From an uncultured Lachnospiraceae bacterium (lineage in GTDB: Bacteria > Bacillota > Clostridia > Lachnospirales > Lachnospiraceae), in contig CANOFO010000006.1 in NCBI GenBank assembly GCA_947565305.1, forward strand, positions 1 to 54,254: DNA of 54,254 bases. Direction: 5' to 3'. Positions 17,052 through 27,031 of the stretch are shown here, piece by piece. Both the position numbers and the translations under genes were made by a program. Numbering within the stretch: position 1 is the first letter of the stretch; every line of letters starts with the position of its first letter. The notes below the pieces were generated by a model. The model searched no databases. It was not told the DNA's origin and worked only from the letters and a program-made list of their open reading frames with translations.

Positions 17052-18350
17052 TCATTTCGTCAAATTGCCGTTTGCGGGATTATCAAGCGTCTTGCCGCTT
17101 TCATCGAAACGAGAACCATGGCAGGCGCAGTCCCACGAACGCTCGGCAGGGTTCCATTTAAGTGCGCAGCCAAGATGAGGGCACCGCTTTTTAGACGGCG
17201 TAAGCAAATTCTTTGCAGATTCAAAGCCATTTATAAAAAGCTGCGGCTTAATAATATTCCTTGATGGACTGAATGCTTCCGCAAAATCGCTATGCTTGCC
17301 GCAGACCATGTCGCTAAGCAACATAGCCGATAACATTGCTCCCGTCATTCCCCATTTATTGAAGCCGCTTGCAGTAAACAAGTTTGGCGTGTTTTTTGAA
17401 TATTTTCCGATATATGGGATACTGTCAAGGCTCATGCAGTCCTGAGCCGCCCAATAATATTTTTCGTCAGCGTTGGGATAATTTTTTTCCGCAAAACGCC
17501 TCAGTTCATCCCAGTTTCCTCCATTTTTGCCTGTGCGGTGTCCCCCACCGCCTAAAAGCAATAAATCGCCGTAATTTCTAAAGGAAAATCCTTTTTTGCA
17601 TTCGTCAACATACATTCCGTCAACGTTCTGCGCATGTTCCAGCGCGATAACATAAGAGCGGCTCTGATACAGCTTCAAAAAATAGCTGCCATGTTTATTA
17701 ATAAATGGGAAATGCGTTGTAATAATTACGTTTTCCGCATTGATTTTTCCGCAGTTTGTGACAGCCGTCGTACCTATCATTTCCTGCACAAAGGTGTGTT
17801 CATAAATTTTCAGGTCTTTGGCGATTGAAAATAAGAATTTCAGCGGGTGGAACTGCGCCTGATTTTCAAAACAAACTGCTCCTGCGGCGTTTACAGGCAG
17901 TTGTAAATTCTCGGCAAACATGGCATGATAACCGATTTTTGAGAGGGCGCTGATTTCATCTTCAAGCTTTTGTCTGTCATTTACAGAGTACACATAATTA
18001 TTTTTTATTTCATATCCGCAGTCAATTTCTTTACAAAGCTCAGCATATTTTTCAAATGCTGCACGGTTTGCCCGCAAGTACATTTCAGTTTTTTCCAAAC
18101 CACTGCTGCGGAGAATTTTATGATAAGCCAAACCATGCTGAAAAGTGATTTTGGCGGTTGTGTTTCCCGTTGTCCCGCTGCAAATCCTGTCCTTTTCAAC
18201 AAGAATATAGGGTACGCCGTTTTCCTGCAAAAAATAGGCGGTCAGAATTCCGGCAATGCCTCCGCCTATGATTAAGACATCTGTTTTCATATCGCTTTTC
18301 AGCGATGGAAAATCTTTGCGACCTACAGTTTCATTCCACAGCGATTTCAA
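17052..18350 (-). CDS. FAD-dependent oxidoreductase with C-terminal Rieske [2Fe-2S] domain
   Basis: A 432-residue fusion. Residues about 24-370 form a glycine-oxidase/DadA-like FAD domain: the dinucleotide motif VLIIGGGIAGILTAYFLQ, then LVEKDRICSGTTGNTTAKIT, and the late FTASGFNKWGMTGAML. The C-terminal 45 residues are a Rieske domain with CPHLGC and CACHGSRF giving the Cys-His pairs for the cluster. The tail ends soon after LDNPANGNL, slightly shorter than usual. The start is a TTG at 18350 spaced correctly from AAAGGA. The electron acceptor and substrate are unknown. It is more AT-rich than neighbours and sits beside a recombinase, which hints at transfer. Confidence 0.87.
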   Translation of the reverse strand: MKSLWNETVGRKDFPSLKSDMKTDVLIIGGGIAGILTAYFLQENGVPYILVEKDRICSGTTGNTTAKITFQHGLAYHKILRSSGLEKTEMYLRANRAAFEKYAELCKEIDCGYEIKNNYVYSVNDRQKLEDEISALSKIGYHAMFAENLQLPVNAAGAVCFENQAQFHPLKFLFSIAKDLKIYEHTFVQEMIGTTAVTNCGKINAENVIITTHFPFINKHGSYFLKLYQSRSYVIALEHAQNVDGMYVDECKKGFSFRNYGDLLLLGGGGHRTGKNGGNWDELRRFAEKNYPNADEKYYWAAQDCMSLDSIPYIGKYSKNTPNLFTASGFNKWGMTGAMLSAMLLSDMVCGKHSDFAEAFSPSRNIIKPQLFINGFESAKNLLTPSKKRCPHLGCALKWNPAERSWDCACHGSRFDESGKTLDNPANGNLTK

Positions 18351-18571
18351 AATTTACAGTCCTTTCGTTTATCAATGTTGGTCAAATTAAAATGATGACA
18401 GGATATTTTCCACATACTGCGCCTCCTTGATGTCTTTATTTATATATTTCCGCAGATTCAAAAAATTATTCGGGTTGAGGGACCTTTTCCTGCCATGTGC
18501 AGAATATCTGCAGTTGGCTGGAAAAGACCGTGCTGAAGAAAAGGTACACCTTCTGACACTCCAACATTATC

Positions 18572-19252
<681 letters not shown>

Positions 19253-19271
19253 TCAATGAAAATATTCCATC

Positions 19272-19436
19272 TTGAAATCGCGCGATTATTTATTGATTTC
19301 TGCTGTGGATTCGCTTCGCGGGATTCTAAAAGATATCCCTTCAGATATTGACATGGATTCTGTACGAGAGGAGAGACTTTCAAAATATAAGAAAAACGAC
19401 CACACAAACTTGCATGGCCGTTCCTATCACTCAAAT
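19272..19436 (+). pseudogene. Remnant of a type II antitoxin (tail only), tentative
   Basis: A frame without proper start (TTG, no ribosome binding site, stop just upstream) encodes LLISAVDSLRGIL followed by DIDMDSVREERLSKY, which looks like the C-terminal helix of RelB/Phd-type antitoxins from Clostridia. The N-terminal DNA-binding half is absent and no toxin gene follows; the frame runs on without sense into the terminator and the 3' end of the HD-GYP gene. The rest of 19181-19468 shows no other gene. Confidence 0.4.
19391..19422 (-). terminator. Intrinsic terminator of the HD-GYP regulator gene
   Basis: On the minus strand AACGGCCA pairs with TGGTCGTT around a 12-base loop and is followed by TTTCTT. 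It lies about 47 bp after the stop codon. Confidence 0.7.
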
Positions 19437-19468
19437 ATTATATTATTCCATACAGCTATACGCTTTCT

Positions 19469-20545
19469 TTACACAAAGGAAAATTTCTCTTCCGTTGCCC
19501 GGAAAAATTCACTCTTTGCCATCTCAAAACAGTCTAAAATCTTCGGTGAAAATACGCCGCACTCATCTTCCTTAATCATGCGCACTGCTTCATCCACGGC
19601 ATAAGCTGCCTTGTAGACACGCTTGCTCACCAGCGCATCGTAAACATCCACAATGGAGACTACCTGCGCCCAGATAGGGATATCCTCGCCTACCAACTTA
19701 TCAGGGTAACCATTGCCATCATACCGCTCATGGTGATATCTGCAGATATCGTAACAGTAATGGTAAAACTCATTATCCTCCTGCTTGAAATTCTCCAGCA
19801 GCTCACAGCCATAAGTCGTATGTTTCTTCATCTCTTCAAATTCCTCTCTGGTCAGCTTGCCAGGCTTGAGCAAAATACTGTCTGGAATGGCAATTTTCCC
19901 TAAATCATGGAGCGCCGCCGCATTGGTAATCAAATTTACGGATTCGTCCGTCAATCCATATTCCGGATATTCAGACTTGACATACCTCAAAAGTATCTTT
20001 GTAAAATATTTTACGCGCTGAATATGCTCGCCGGATTCCAGGCTGCGGAATTCTACCACGGAACTCAACGCATTTACAAGGAATTCATTGCTGCGTTCCA
20101 GCTTCTCCCGGCTCTCACGCAGCTGTTTGGTACGCCTCTCAAGTTTCTCCTCTATATCTCTTCTGTTCTGGAAGAGTTCAATAATATTCTGGGCACGCCG
20201 CATAACCACCTTCGGTTCAAACGGCTTGTATATAATATCGGAAACACCGTATTCATAAGCCTTTACTTCACTTTCTGCCGTTGCTTCCCCTGTAATCATA
20301 ATCACTGGGATGGAATTGATAAAGCCCTTTCCAGACATATACTCCAAAACATCCAGCCCTGACTTGTTCGGCATCATAAGGTCAAGGAAAATAAGCGACA
20401 ATGCTTCCCCATATTTCTCAATCAGTTCTATGGTCTCCACACCATCGGCTGCCTCTAAAATCTCGTATTGCTCTTCAAAAATAAAACTGAGCATCTTGCG
20501 GTTCACTTCCACATCGTCCGCAATTAAAATGATATGTTCTTCCAT
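19469..20545 (-). CDS. Response regulator with HD-GYP cyclic-di-GMP phosphodiesterase-type output
   Basis: A 358-residue protein: receiver domain (residues 1-120, phosphoacceptor Asp in LIFLDLMMPNKSG near 55), a coiled linker (about 125-155) and an HD-GYP domain. The HD motif is AALHDLGKIAIPD, followed by HTTYGCELL, YHHERYDGNGYPDKL and IVDVYDALVSKR. The GYP signature is intact in DGNGYP. Enzymes of this type usually hydrolyse c-di-GMP. No histidine kinase gene is adjacent, so its partner lies elsewhere. A promoter TTGCAA-N18-TAGAAT can be read upstream, and the ATG has GGAGG. Confidence 0.92.
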   Translation of the reverse strand: MEEHIILIADDVEVNRKMLSFIFEEQYEILEAADGVETIELIEKYGEALSLIFLDLMMPNKSGLDVLEYMSGKGFINSIPVIMITGEATAESEVKAYEYGVSDIIYKPFEPKVVMRRAQNIIELFQNRRDIEEKLERRTKQLRESREKLERSNEFLVNALSSVVEFRSLESGEHIQRVKYFTKILLRYVKSEYPEYGLTDESVNLITNAAALHDLGKIAIPDSILLKPGKLTREEFEEMKKHTTYGCELLENFKQEDNEFYHYCYDICRYHHERYDGNGYPDKLVGEDIPIWAQVVSIVDVYDALVSKRVYKAAYAVDEAVRMIKEDECGVFSPKILDCFEMAKSEFFRATEEKFSFV

Positions 20546-20719
20546 TTCTGTTCCTCCAGCGGCGCAGTCATTTCGCCATAAATTTAAGTAGATAATTTTG
20601 ACACAATGACGCTGTTATGCCATCTAAATAATGTCCACTCCATTCTAACATAATCCATTTTAAAATTGCAACCCAAAACCACATTAAGTTCACAATTTTA
20701 CCCCGGCAAGTGTTACTGT

Positions 20720-22945
20720 TCACAATTTTAACTTCGCCAGCGCATCGGCAAACGCATTGTTAACCGGCTCTTTCGCCTCCTGCTTCATCTTATTCATATA
20801 ATGGGAAACGTCCTTCTTTGAAACGCCTCCTCCGTTTTCTTTGCGGCGTTTTTCAAACGCAGACAATTTCTCACGGTAACCGCAGACACAGGTAAACCTG
20901 CGGTTCTCACCCTCTCCAACCAGTTCCATCTTCTTGTGGCACTGCGGACAGCGGGCATTGGTAACCTTAGAAAGCGTCTTGCGGTAGCCGCATTCCCTGT
21001 CCTGGCATACCAACAGTTTGCCATTCTTGTGGTTGACCTCCAACATCAGCTTCCCGCATTGCGGGCATTTCTTGTTGGTGAGGTTGTCATGGCGGTAGGT
21101 CTTGGAAGAAGCCTGGATATCCTTTACAATATCCGCCGTGTAGGTGCGGATTTCAGCTTCAAAATCCTTCTTCTTCGCCTTTCCCCCTGCAATGTCCGCC
21201 AGTTCCTGCTCCCATTTTGCCGTCAGTTCGGGGGAAGTCAGTCCTTGAGGCGCCAGTTCAAGGACCTGCCTGCCCTTTGAGGTTAGGTGGATATATTTAT
21301 CGCGCTTTTCTATCATAAAACTGTGAAATAACTTCTCAATAATATCGGCACGTGTGGCAACCGTTCCCAGACCTCCGGTTTCTCCCAAAGTCTGGCGCAG
21401 CTTCTTATCGGAACTTTCCATATATTTGACCGGATTTTCCATAGCGGCAAGAAGTGTTGCCTCTGTAAAGGGCACTGGCGGCTTCGTTTTTCCCTGAGTG
21501 ATTTTCCCCTCTGTGAACAGAACTTTCTGTCCCTTGGAAAAATCAGGGATACTTCCAGTTATGACTTCCTCCGCTCCCTGAGAACTTCCTTCTGCAAAGT
21601 CGTCGTATTCTTCCTCAGCGGCAAAGCCCGCTTCCTTCTGCAGTGTTTTGATTTCCTGCCAGCCTGGCTGCTGCAGAATCCTTCCCCGCAGGGAGAATTT
21701 CTCCCCCTGGCAGACAGCCGTCACTTCCGTCTGCTGATACTCGCAGGGCGGCAGCAGCACAGCAAGGAAACGCGAGACAACCAGCTCATATATCCTGCGC
21801 TCGCCGTACTCCAATTCTTTCAGATTTACGCTCTGCTCCGTAGGGATAATGGCATGGTGGTCTGACACCTTCTTATCGTCCACAAAAGACTTGTTTGCCT
21901 TGATTGTTGTCTTTAGCAGCCTTCCGCAGATAGGCGCATAAACGCCAACCCGGCAGGCCCTCAGACGTTCCGGTACCGTCTCCACGATATCTGCCGTGAG
22001 GTAACGGGAATCTGTTCTGGGATAGGTCACAACCTTGTGACGCTCATACAGATTCTGCATGAAATCAAGCGTCTGTTTTGCCGAAAATCCAAATATGCGG
22101 TTGGCATCCTGCTGCAGGGCAGTCAAATCGTAAAGCTGAGGTGCAAATGACTTCTGCTGTTTCTTCTTTACCTCCTCAACGACAGCTGTACTGTTGGCGG
22201 CATTTTCCAGAGCCTTTTCCGCTTCCGCCTTAGAAAATGTACTGCTGCCGTTCTGCGGTGATTTCCATGTCCAGAAAACGCCCGCGCCCTTCATCTTCAA
22301 GCCATAATATTCTCTGGGCTTAAATTCTTTCATCTGCGCTTCCCGCTTGGCGATGATGGCAAGGGTAGGAGTCTGAACCCTGCCACAGGACAATTGTGCA
22401 TTATGTTTTACCGTCAGCGCCCTTGTGGCATTGAGCCCCACCATCCAGTCTGCTTCCGCACGCGCCACTGCCGCTTCGTATAATTTCTGATAGTCTCTGG
22501 CGTCCCGAAGGCTGGAAAAGCCCTGACGGATTGCCTTATCCGTCACCGAGGAAATCCACAGCCGCTTCATGGGCTTTTTGACTCCCGCTTTCTGGATAAT
22601 CCAGCGCGCCACCAGCTCGCCTTCCCTGCCCGCGTCCGTGGCGATGATAATCTGCCCGATGTCTTTGCGGTACATCTGTTTTTTCACGGTCTGGTACTGG
22701 TGTCCGGTCTTTTTAATGACCTGGGTTTCCAAACGCTCGGGAAGCATGGGAAGCGTCTCCATTTTCCACTCTTTCCACTGCTCACCGTAGCTTTCCGGGT
22801 CGGCAAGCTCTATAAGGTGCCCCAATGCCCAGGTCACCACATAATCCTTCCCCTCCAGGTAACCGTTGCCGCCCTGCTTGCAGCCAAGTACCCTGGCAAT
22901 ATCCCTGCCCACGCTGGGCTTTTCCGCAATCACCAATGATTTCAT
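20720..22945 (-). CDS. topB: DNA topoisomerase III (type IA)
   Basis: Relaxes and decatenates DNA by single-strand passage. The 741-residue protein opens with the Toprim motif SLVIAEKPSVGRDIARVLG and has IIIATDAGREGELVAR; the active-site Tyr308 is in VVTYPRTDSRYL. After the core (to about residue 600) there are two zinc-ribbon-like modules, CPQCGKLM...CQDREC and CPQCHKKMEL...CVC. Plasmid-type and chromosomal TopB forms look alike, so the context does not settle origin. It is followed, on the same strand upstream, by an exonuclease that carries the same kind of zinc module. Confidence 0.94.
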   Translation of the reverse strand: MKSLVIAEKPSVGRDIARVLGCKQGGNGYLEGKDYVVTWALGHLIELADPESYGEQWKEWKMETLPMLPERLETQVIKKTGHQYQTVKKQMYRKDIGQIIIATDAGREGELVARWIIQKAGVKKPMKRLWISSVTDKAIRQGFSSLRDARDYQKLYEAAVARAEADWMVGLNATRALTVKHNAQLSCGRVQTPTLAIIAKREAQMKEFKPREYYGLKMKGAGVFWTWKSPQNGSSTFSKAEAEKALENAANSTAVVEEVKKKQQKSFAPQLYDLTALQQDANRIFGFSAKQTLDFMQNLYERHKVVTYPRTDSRYLTADIVETVPERLRACRVGVYAPICGRLLKTTIKANKSFVDDKKVSDHHAIIPTEQSVNLKELEYGERRIYELVVSRFLAVLLPPCEYQQTEVTAVCQGEKFSLRGRILQQPGWQEIKTLQKEAGFAAEEEYDDFAEGSSQGAEEVITGSIPDFSKGQKVLFTEGKITQGKTKPPVPFTEATLLAAMENPVKYMESSDKKLRQTLGETGGLGTVATRADIIEKLFHSFMIEKRDKYIHLTSKGRQVLELAPQGLTSPELTAKWEQELADIAGGKAKKKDFEAEIRTYTADIVKDIQASSKTYRHDNLTNKKCPQCGKLMLEVNHKNGKLLVCQDRECGYRKTLSKVTNARCPQCHKKMELVGEGENRRFTCVCGYREKLSAFEKRRKENGGGVSKKDVSHYMNKMKQEAKEPVNNAFADALAKLKL

Positions 22946-23024
22946 ATACTATCCATCCTTTTTCTCTTATCTGATAAATATTCTGCGTCAAGCTAACCAA
23001 AATGCAGCCTTCGTTATGCCAGCT

Positions 23025-23675
23025 TTAAATCTTGCGCGTACCGCGGCAGCGTGGGAAACTGCTGCAGCCATAAAACTCTCCATACATCCCTTTACGCTTG
23101 ACCATCTCACTGCCGCATTTGGGGCATAATATCCCTGGCTGGGCCTTCTGCCTTTGCCGGAAGATTTTGCCCATTTCCTCATAACATTTCTGATTCATTG
23201 CACAGTCAGCCAGCGCGCGGTGCGCTCCTTCGGTACTGATATGAAAATAAGCTGCCACATCTGACAGCTTGTGATGGGACAGCTCCGGCAGACATTGCCT
23301 TGCCATATAGAGCGTGTCTATGTAATCGTTATCCACCGCTGTGCCAAAAATCCGCAACGCCCCCTGGCAGATAAAATTCAAATCAAAGCTGTGGATGTTA
23401 TGCCCCACCAAGATATCATTGCCCACAAATTCCAGAAAATCCCCAAGAGCTTCTGCAAGCTCCGGCGCTTCTGCCACCATATCATCGGTAATATGGTTGA
23501 CCCTTGAAGCTGCTGCCGGAATATGCATTCCGGGGTTTACCAGCGTGGAGTATTCATCCACAGCCTTATGCTCCCGCACGCGGATAGCTGAAATCTCTAT
23601 AATTTCATCTGTATCCGGACGGACGCCTGTGGTCTCCAAATCGAAGACCACATAATCGCTGATATATTGGTTCAA
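23025..23675 (-). CDS. DnaQ-like 3'-5' exonuclease with C-terminal topoisomerase-type zinc finger
   Basis: A 216-residue DEDDh exonuclease. ExoI is VVFDLETTG, ExoII is LVGHNIHSFDLNFI, ExoIII is HRALADCAMNQ, completing the D-E-D-D-H set. After about 165 residues a linker leads to ILCPKCGSEM ... GEFYGCSSFPRC, a four-Cys zinc ribbon normally found at the tail of topoisomerase I/III. The TTG at 23675 is eight bases from GAGG and begins NQYISDYVVFDL; an ATG at 23714 would add 13 residues but has a poor site. The role is presumably DNA repair or end trimming; the fusion and position next to topB suggest they act on related substrates. Confidence 0.85.
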   Translation of the reverse strand: MNQYISDYVVFDLETTGVRPDTDEIIEISAIRVREHKAVDEYSTLVNPGMHIPAAASRVNHITDDMVAEAPELAEALGDFLEFVGNDILVGHNIHSFDLNFICQGALRIFGTAVDNDYIDTLYMARQCLPELSHHKLSDVAAYFHISTEGAHRALADCAMNQKCYEEMGKIFRQRQKAQPGILCPKCGSEMVKRKGMYGEFYGCSSFPRCRGTRKI

Positions 23676-23777
23676 ACGTTTTCCTCTGTTCCCTGTCACG
23701 GCAATTGCCCTCATTTCTCTTATGATTTCACATTATAAAAGTCTTTGCCGATAAATGCAAGTTCCTTACTGGAAAAA

Positions 23778-26000
23778 TCATTCTGCCTTTAGCACATATA
23801 TCCTCGACTCGAAATCTGTACAAGGCTCCTGCCCCACAGCCACTTCCCCTGCCGTTGCATCCGTGGTACAAAGCCCCAGATTCATCAGTTCATCTCCATA
23901 GCAGACGGAGCCGCTTAAACTGTTGCGGTAGCAAATGTCCGGGGCTAAGCCTGCAAGCCGCAGCCTCGTATAATGGTCATTCACCACATTCAATACACGG
24001 TACCAGCCCACAATTGCCGTCTTCTTATCCCCGCTCACTGCCATCCACGCCATCTCATTTCCCTCAAAGGGGCTTTTCAGACGGTAAAATGTGCCAAACT
24101 GCAGGATACTGCGGTATTTTTTCATAAAGGCAATCTGACTCTTCACTTCCTCAATCTCTTCCTCCGTCAGGCGGTTTAAATCGAGTTCATAGCCGAACGT
24201 CCCAAAATAAGCCACATTCGCCCTAGTATGGAGCGGCGTCTTGCGGTATACCTGATGGTTGGGAATCGTGGAGACATGGGACCCCATGCTGCTAATCGGA
24301 TAGCACAGGGAAGTGCCATACTGTATCTTCATGCGTTCCACCGCATCGGTGTCATCGCTTACCCAGCCTTGGGGTGCATAATAGAGCATCCCCGGGTCGA
24401 AACGCCCACCGCCGCTGGCGCAGGATTCAAACAGCACCTCTGGAAATTCCCGGGTCAGCCGCTCATACAAATCATAAACGCCGAGAATATAGCGGTGGTA
24501 TACTTCACCCTGCCGGTCAGAGGGCAGAGCAGCGCTGTAGCACTCCGTAATGCTGCGGTTCATGTCCCATTTGATATAGGAAACTTTTGCCTCACGGAGG
24601 ATTTTCGCCATCATCCCATAGATGCAGTCCACCACTTCCACACGTGAGAAATCCAGTACATATTGATACCTGCCGTGCGATTTTGCCCTTTGCGGCGCTG
24701 CCAAAACCCAATCCGGGTGCATACGGTACAAATCCGAATCCTCATTAATCATTTCCGGCTCAAACCAGAGCCCGAATTTCATGCCCAGATTTTCAATGCG
24801 CTCTGCAATGCCTGCAATACCCTGAGGAAGGCGTTCCCGATTTGCCACCCAGTCTCCCAGCCCGGCGCGGTCGCTGCTTCTCTCTCCAAACCAGCCGTCG
24901 TCCAGCACGAACAGTTCCACACCGCAGTCCCTGGCTTTTTCGGCAATCTTCACCAGCTTATCCTCTGTAAAATCAAAATATGTCGCTTCCCAGTTATTGA
25001 TAAGGATGGGACGCTCCTTATCCCTCCAGCTTCCCCTTGCCAGACGTTTCTGGTACAGTTGGTGGAACGTCTGGCTCATACCGTTCAGCCCCTGGTCCGT
25101 ATAAACCATCACCGCTTCCGGCGTCTGAAAACTATCCCCCGCCTCCAGTTTCCAGGAAAACGTATCAGGATGAATTCCTGCCAGAATCCTGGTATTGTCA
25201 TGAGCATCCACCTCCGCCTGCATGAGAAAATTCCCGCTGTAAATAAGACTGATTCCAATGACGTCCCCCTGGTTCTCTGTGGCAGACGGACGTTTCAGCA
25301 CAAGAAACGGATTATGCTGATGGGAAGAATTGCCGCGCAGGCTGCCGACAGACTGTATGCCCATGGTTAATTTCCGGGTCTTGATATGACGCTCTCTGGC
25401 CCACGCTCCGGATAGCTGCAGCCATTCATAGTCACAGTCCGGCAAATCCAGGCAAAGGCTCATGGCGCGTTCCAGCTGTACCGATTCTGCTCCTTCATTG
25501 CAGTAACGGATACTTCTGGCAAGAACCCCTCCCCTGGCGAATATTGTATAGAACAATTCAGCACAAATTCCCGTCACACTATCCTCTACATTGACAACCA
25601 GGGTGGACGCCTCCTGCTCCCCCTCAACATATGTCGCCGGAAGCCCTGGCAGTCCTGGTTTTCCTGCCTCCACACGGTAAGACTGGTATTGGAAATCGGA
25701 AATGCGGCTGCCATTTTGCTGAAGGATTTCCACTGCCGGGCTGCGGTAATCTCCAGTCCCAAAACCTGGCAATTCCTGTTTGACATGCTCCAAAGAAAAT
25801 GTTCTGTCCCCGGGAAATGGGCAGGATGCCATGGGGCGGACAGCCAATTCCAGCAAATCCGACAAATCCTCCCTATCATGAATCCTTTTTCCAAAATACA
25901 GCTGCCCCAGCTGCCCATTTGGCAGCACCATCATCACATAACTAATACTGTCATTCCACAGATGAAAAACCTTTGACCTTTCATGATAGACAATCTTCAT
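23778..26000 (-). CDS. Alpha-galactosidase, glycoside hydrolase family 36
   Basis: Releases alpha-1,6-linked galactose from raffinose-family sugars and similar substrates. The 740-residue length matches full-length GH36 enzymes (N-terminal beta-sandwich, TIM barrel, C-terminal sheet). Motifs: LFVLDDGWFG near residue 370, SYIKWDMNR with nucleophile Asp479, and GWVSDDTDAVER with acid/base Asp near 549, positions close to those in the Bacillus-type enzymes. No signal peptide, so it is cytoplasmic and needs a transporter elsewhere. The ATG at 26000 suits the AGGAGG site; a GTG two codons earlier is too close. The AraC regulator just upstream probably controls it. Confidence 0.94.
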   Translation of the reverse strand: MKIVYHERSKVFHLWNDSISYVMMVLPNGQLGQLYFGKRIHDREDLSDLLELAVRPMASCPFPGDRTFSLEHVKQELPGFGTGDYRSPAVEILQQNGSRISDFQYQSYRVEAGKPGLPGLPATYVEGEQEASTLVVNVEDSVTGICAELFYTIFARGGVLARSIRYCNEGAESVQLERAMSLCLDLPDCDYEWLQLSGAWARERHIKTRKLTMGIQSVGSLRGNSSHQHNPFLVLKRPSATENQGDVIGISLIYSGNFLMQAEVDAHDNTRILAGIHPDTFSWKLEAGDSFQTPEAVMVYTDQGLNGMSQTFHQLYQKRLARGSWRDKERPILINNWEATYFDFTEDKLVKIAEKARDCGVELFVLDDGWFGERSSDRAGLGDWVANRERLPQGIAGIAERIENLGMKFGLWFEPEMINEDSDLYRMHPDWVLAAPQRAKSHGRYQYVLDFSRVEVVDCIYGMMAKILREAKVSYIKWDMNRSITECYSAALPSDRQGEVYHRYILGVYDLYERLTREFPEVLFESCASGGGRFDPGMLYYAPQGWVSDDTDAVERMKIQYGTSLCYPISSMGSHVSTIPNHQVYRKTPLHTRANVAYFGTFGYELDLNRLTEEEIEEVKSQIAFMKKYRSILQFGTFYRLKSPFEGNEMAWMAVSGDKKTAIVGWYRVLNVVNDHYTRLRLAGLAPDICYRNSLSGSVCYGDELMNLGLCTTDATAGEVAVGQEPCTDFESRIYVLKAE

Positions 26001-26044
26001 CGCCACTTCCTCCTTTTATGTTTCCTGTTTTCTTAGCTGCTCTT

Positions 26045-26050
26045 ATTATA
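26045..26050 (-). promoter_or_regulatory. -10 element of the alpha-galactosidase promoter
   Basis: TATAAT on the minus strand, 45 bp before the start codon. The matching -35 region (around 26068-26073) is poor, consistent with an activator-dependent promoter. Confidence 0.5.
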
Positions 26051-26110
26051 AACATATCTGCAGAAAAAGAGTTAGAGGATTTTGTATTATGAATCAGTCA
26101 AAATGTTTCT

Positions 26111-26956
26111 TCATTGCCCATCCTGCCTCTGCTCGCGGCATATTTTCCGGTAATGGCTGGGCGGCATTCCCACTTCCTGTTTAAAAGCTTTAGAGAAAAC
26201 CAGCGCATCCTGGTAACCACATGACATTGCCACCCCTTCCACGGACAATTCCGTAATCTCTAACAGTTCTTTGGAACGGACAAGCCTAAGGCGCATGAGG
26301 AATTCCCTGGGGGTAGTCTGCAGATTCTTCACAAATATTTTATATAGATAACTGCGGCTCACACCTACATGTTCTGCAATATCTGATACGCCAATATTGC
26401 GAAAATAGTTATTCTGGATAAAAATGACTGCTTTTTTCACATATGCACTATCCCGATTCTCCTCCGCAACAACTTCCATCTGCGCGTCACGCGTCAGCAC
26501 TGCAAAAAATTCATACAGCAGGCTTTGGAGATAGTATTGATGGGTCTGGGAAAAAGTATTATTTTTCAACATATCAGAAACAATCCTTTCCAGCTGCTCC
26601 CCATATCCGCTCTGAAACACATGCTGATTGCTGTTAAGCCCTATATCCTGCAAAAACATTTCTGCCTGAACACCCGCAAAGCCAACCCACAGATAAGTCC
26701 ATGGCTCCCTCTCATCTGCCTGATAAAAAGTTACCGCCTCCGGCTCAATGAGAAAACCCTGCCCTGCTTTCAGTTTATACGTCCTCTCCCCCACCTGGTA
26801 AATTCCCTTCCCGGATAATATATAATGCAGGATATAATTAGGACGCACGGCAGGACCAAAACTATGGCAAGGCTCGCATTCCGATACGCCGCAAAAACAT
26901 AAATACAAATCCTGGAATTTAGAACCTGTCAATTGCAATACATGTGCATCTTCCAT
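26111..26956 (-). CDS. AraC-family regulator with N-terminal cupin
   Basis: A 281-residue activator-type protein. The N-terminal sugar-binding cupin half shows YILHYILSGKGIYQVG and GQGFLIEPEAVTFYQ; the C-terminal half has two helix-turn-helix units, IGVSDIAEHVGVSRSYLYKIF and VEGVAMSCGYQDALVFSKAF. This arrangement is common directly upstream of alpha-galactosidases, and the same-strand spacing of 110 bp supports control of that gene. Start ATG is six bases after AGGAGGTC. A hairpin terminator follows the neighbouring gene upstream, so this one has its own promoter. Confidence 0.9.
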   Translation of the reverse strand: MEDAHVLQLTGSKFQDLYLCFCGVSECEPCHSFGPAVRPNYILHYILSGKGIYQVGERTYKLKAGQGFLIEPEAVTFYQADEREPWTYLWVGFAGVQAEMFLQDIGLNSNQHVFQSGYGEQLERIVSDMLKNNTFSQTHQYYLQSLLYEFFAVLTRDAQMEVVAEENRDSAYVKKAVIFIQNNYFRNIGVSDIAEHVGVSRSYLYKIFVKNLQTTPREFLMRLRLVRSKELLEITELSVEGVAMSCGYQDALVFSKAFKQEVGMPPSHYRKICREQRQDGQ

Positions 26957-27002
26957 ATAGGACCTCCTTCTCCTGGGAATCTGACCGCAAAAGATGAATC
27001 AT

Positions 27003-27031
27003 AAAGGTGGCCGGTAACCCGACCACCTCTT
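27003..27031 (-). terminator. Intrinsic terminator of the coiled-coil gene
   Basis: On the minus strand AGGTGG pairs with CCACCT around TCGGGTTACCGG and is followed by TTTAT. It begins at the stop codon of the gene. Confidence 0.7.

Noticed and set aside
18390-18571. Small coding frames between the oxidoreductase and the recombinase
   Set aside because: Several frames of 20-60 codons are open but none has a ribosome binding site with a matching start or a recognisable motif.
24663-25370. 235-codon plus-strand open frame
   Set aside because: Lies wholly antisense to the GH36 gene, which shows all catalytic motifs.
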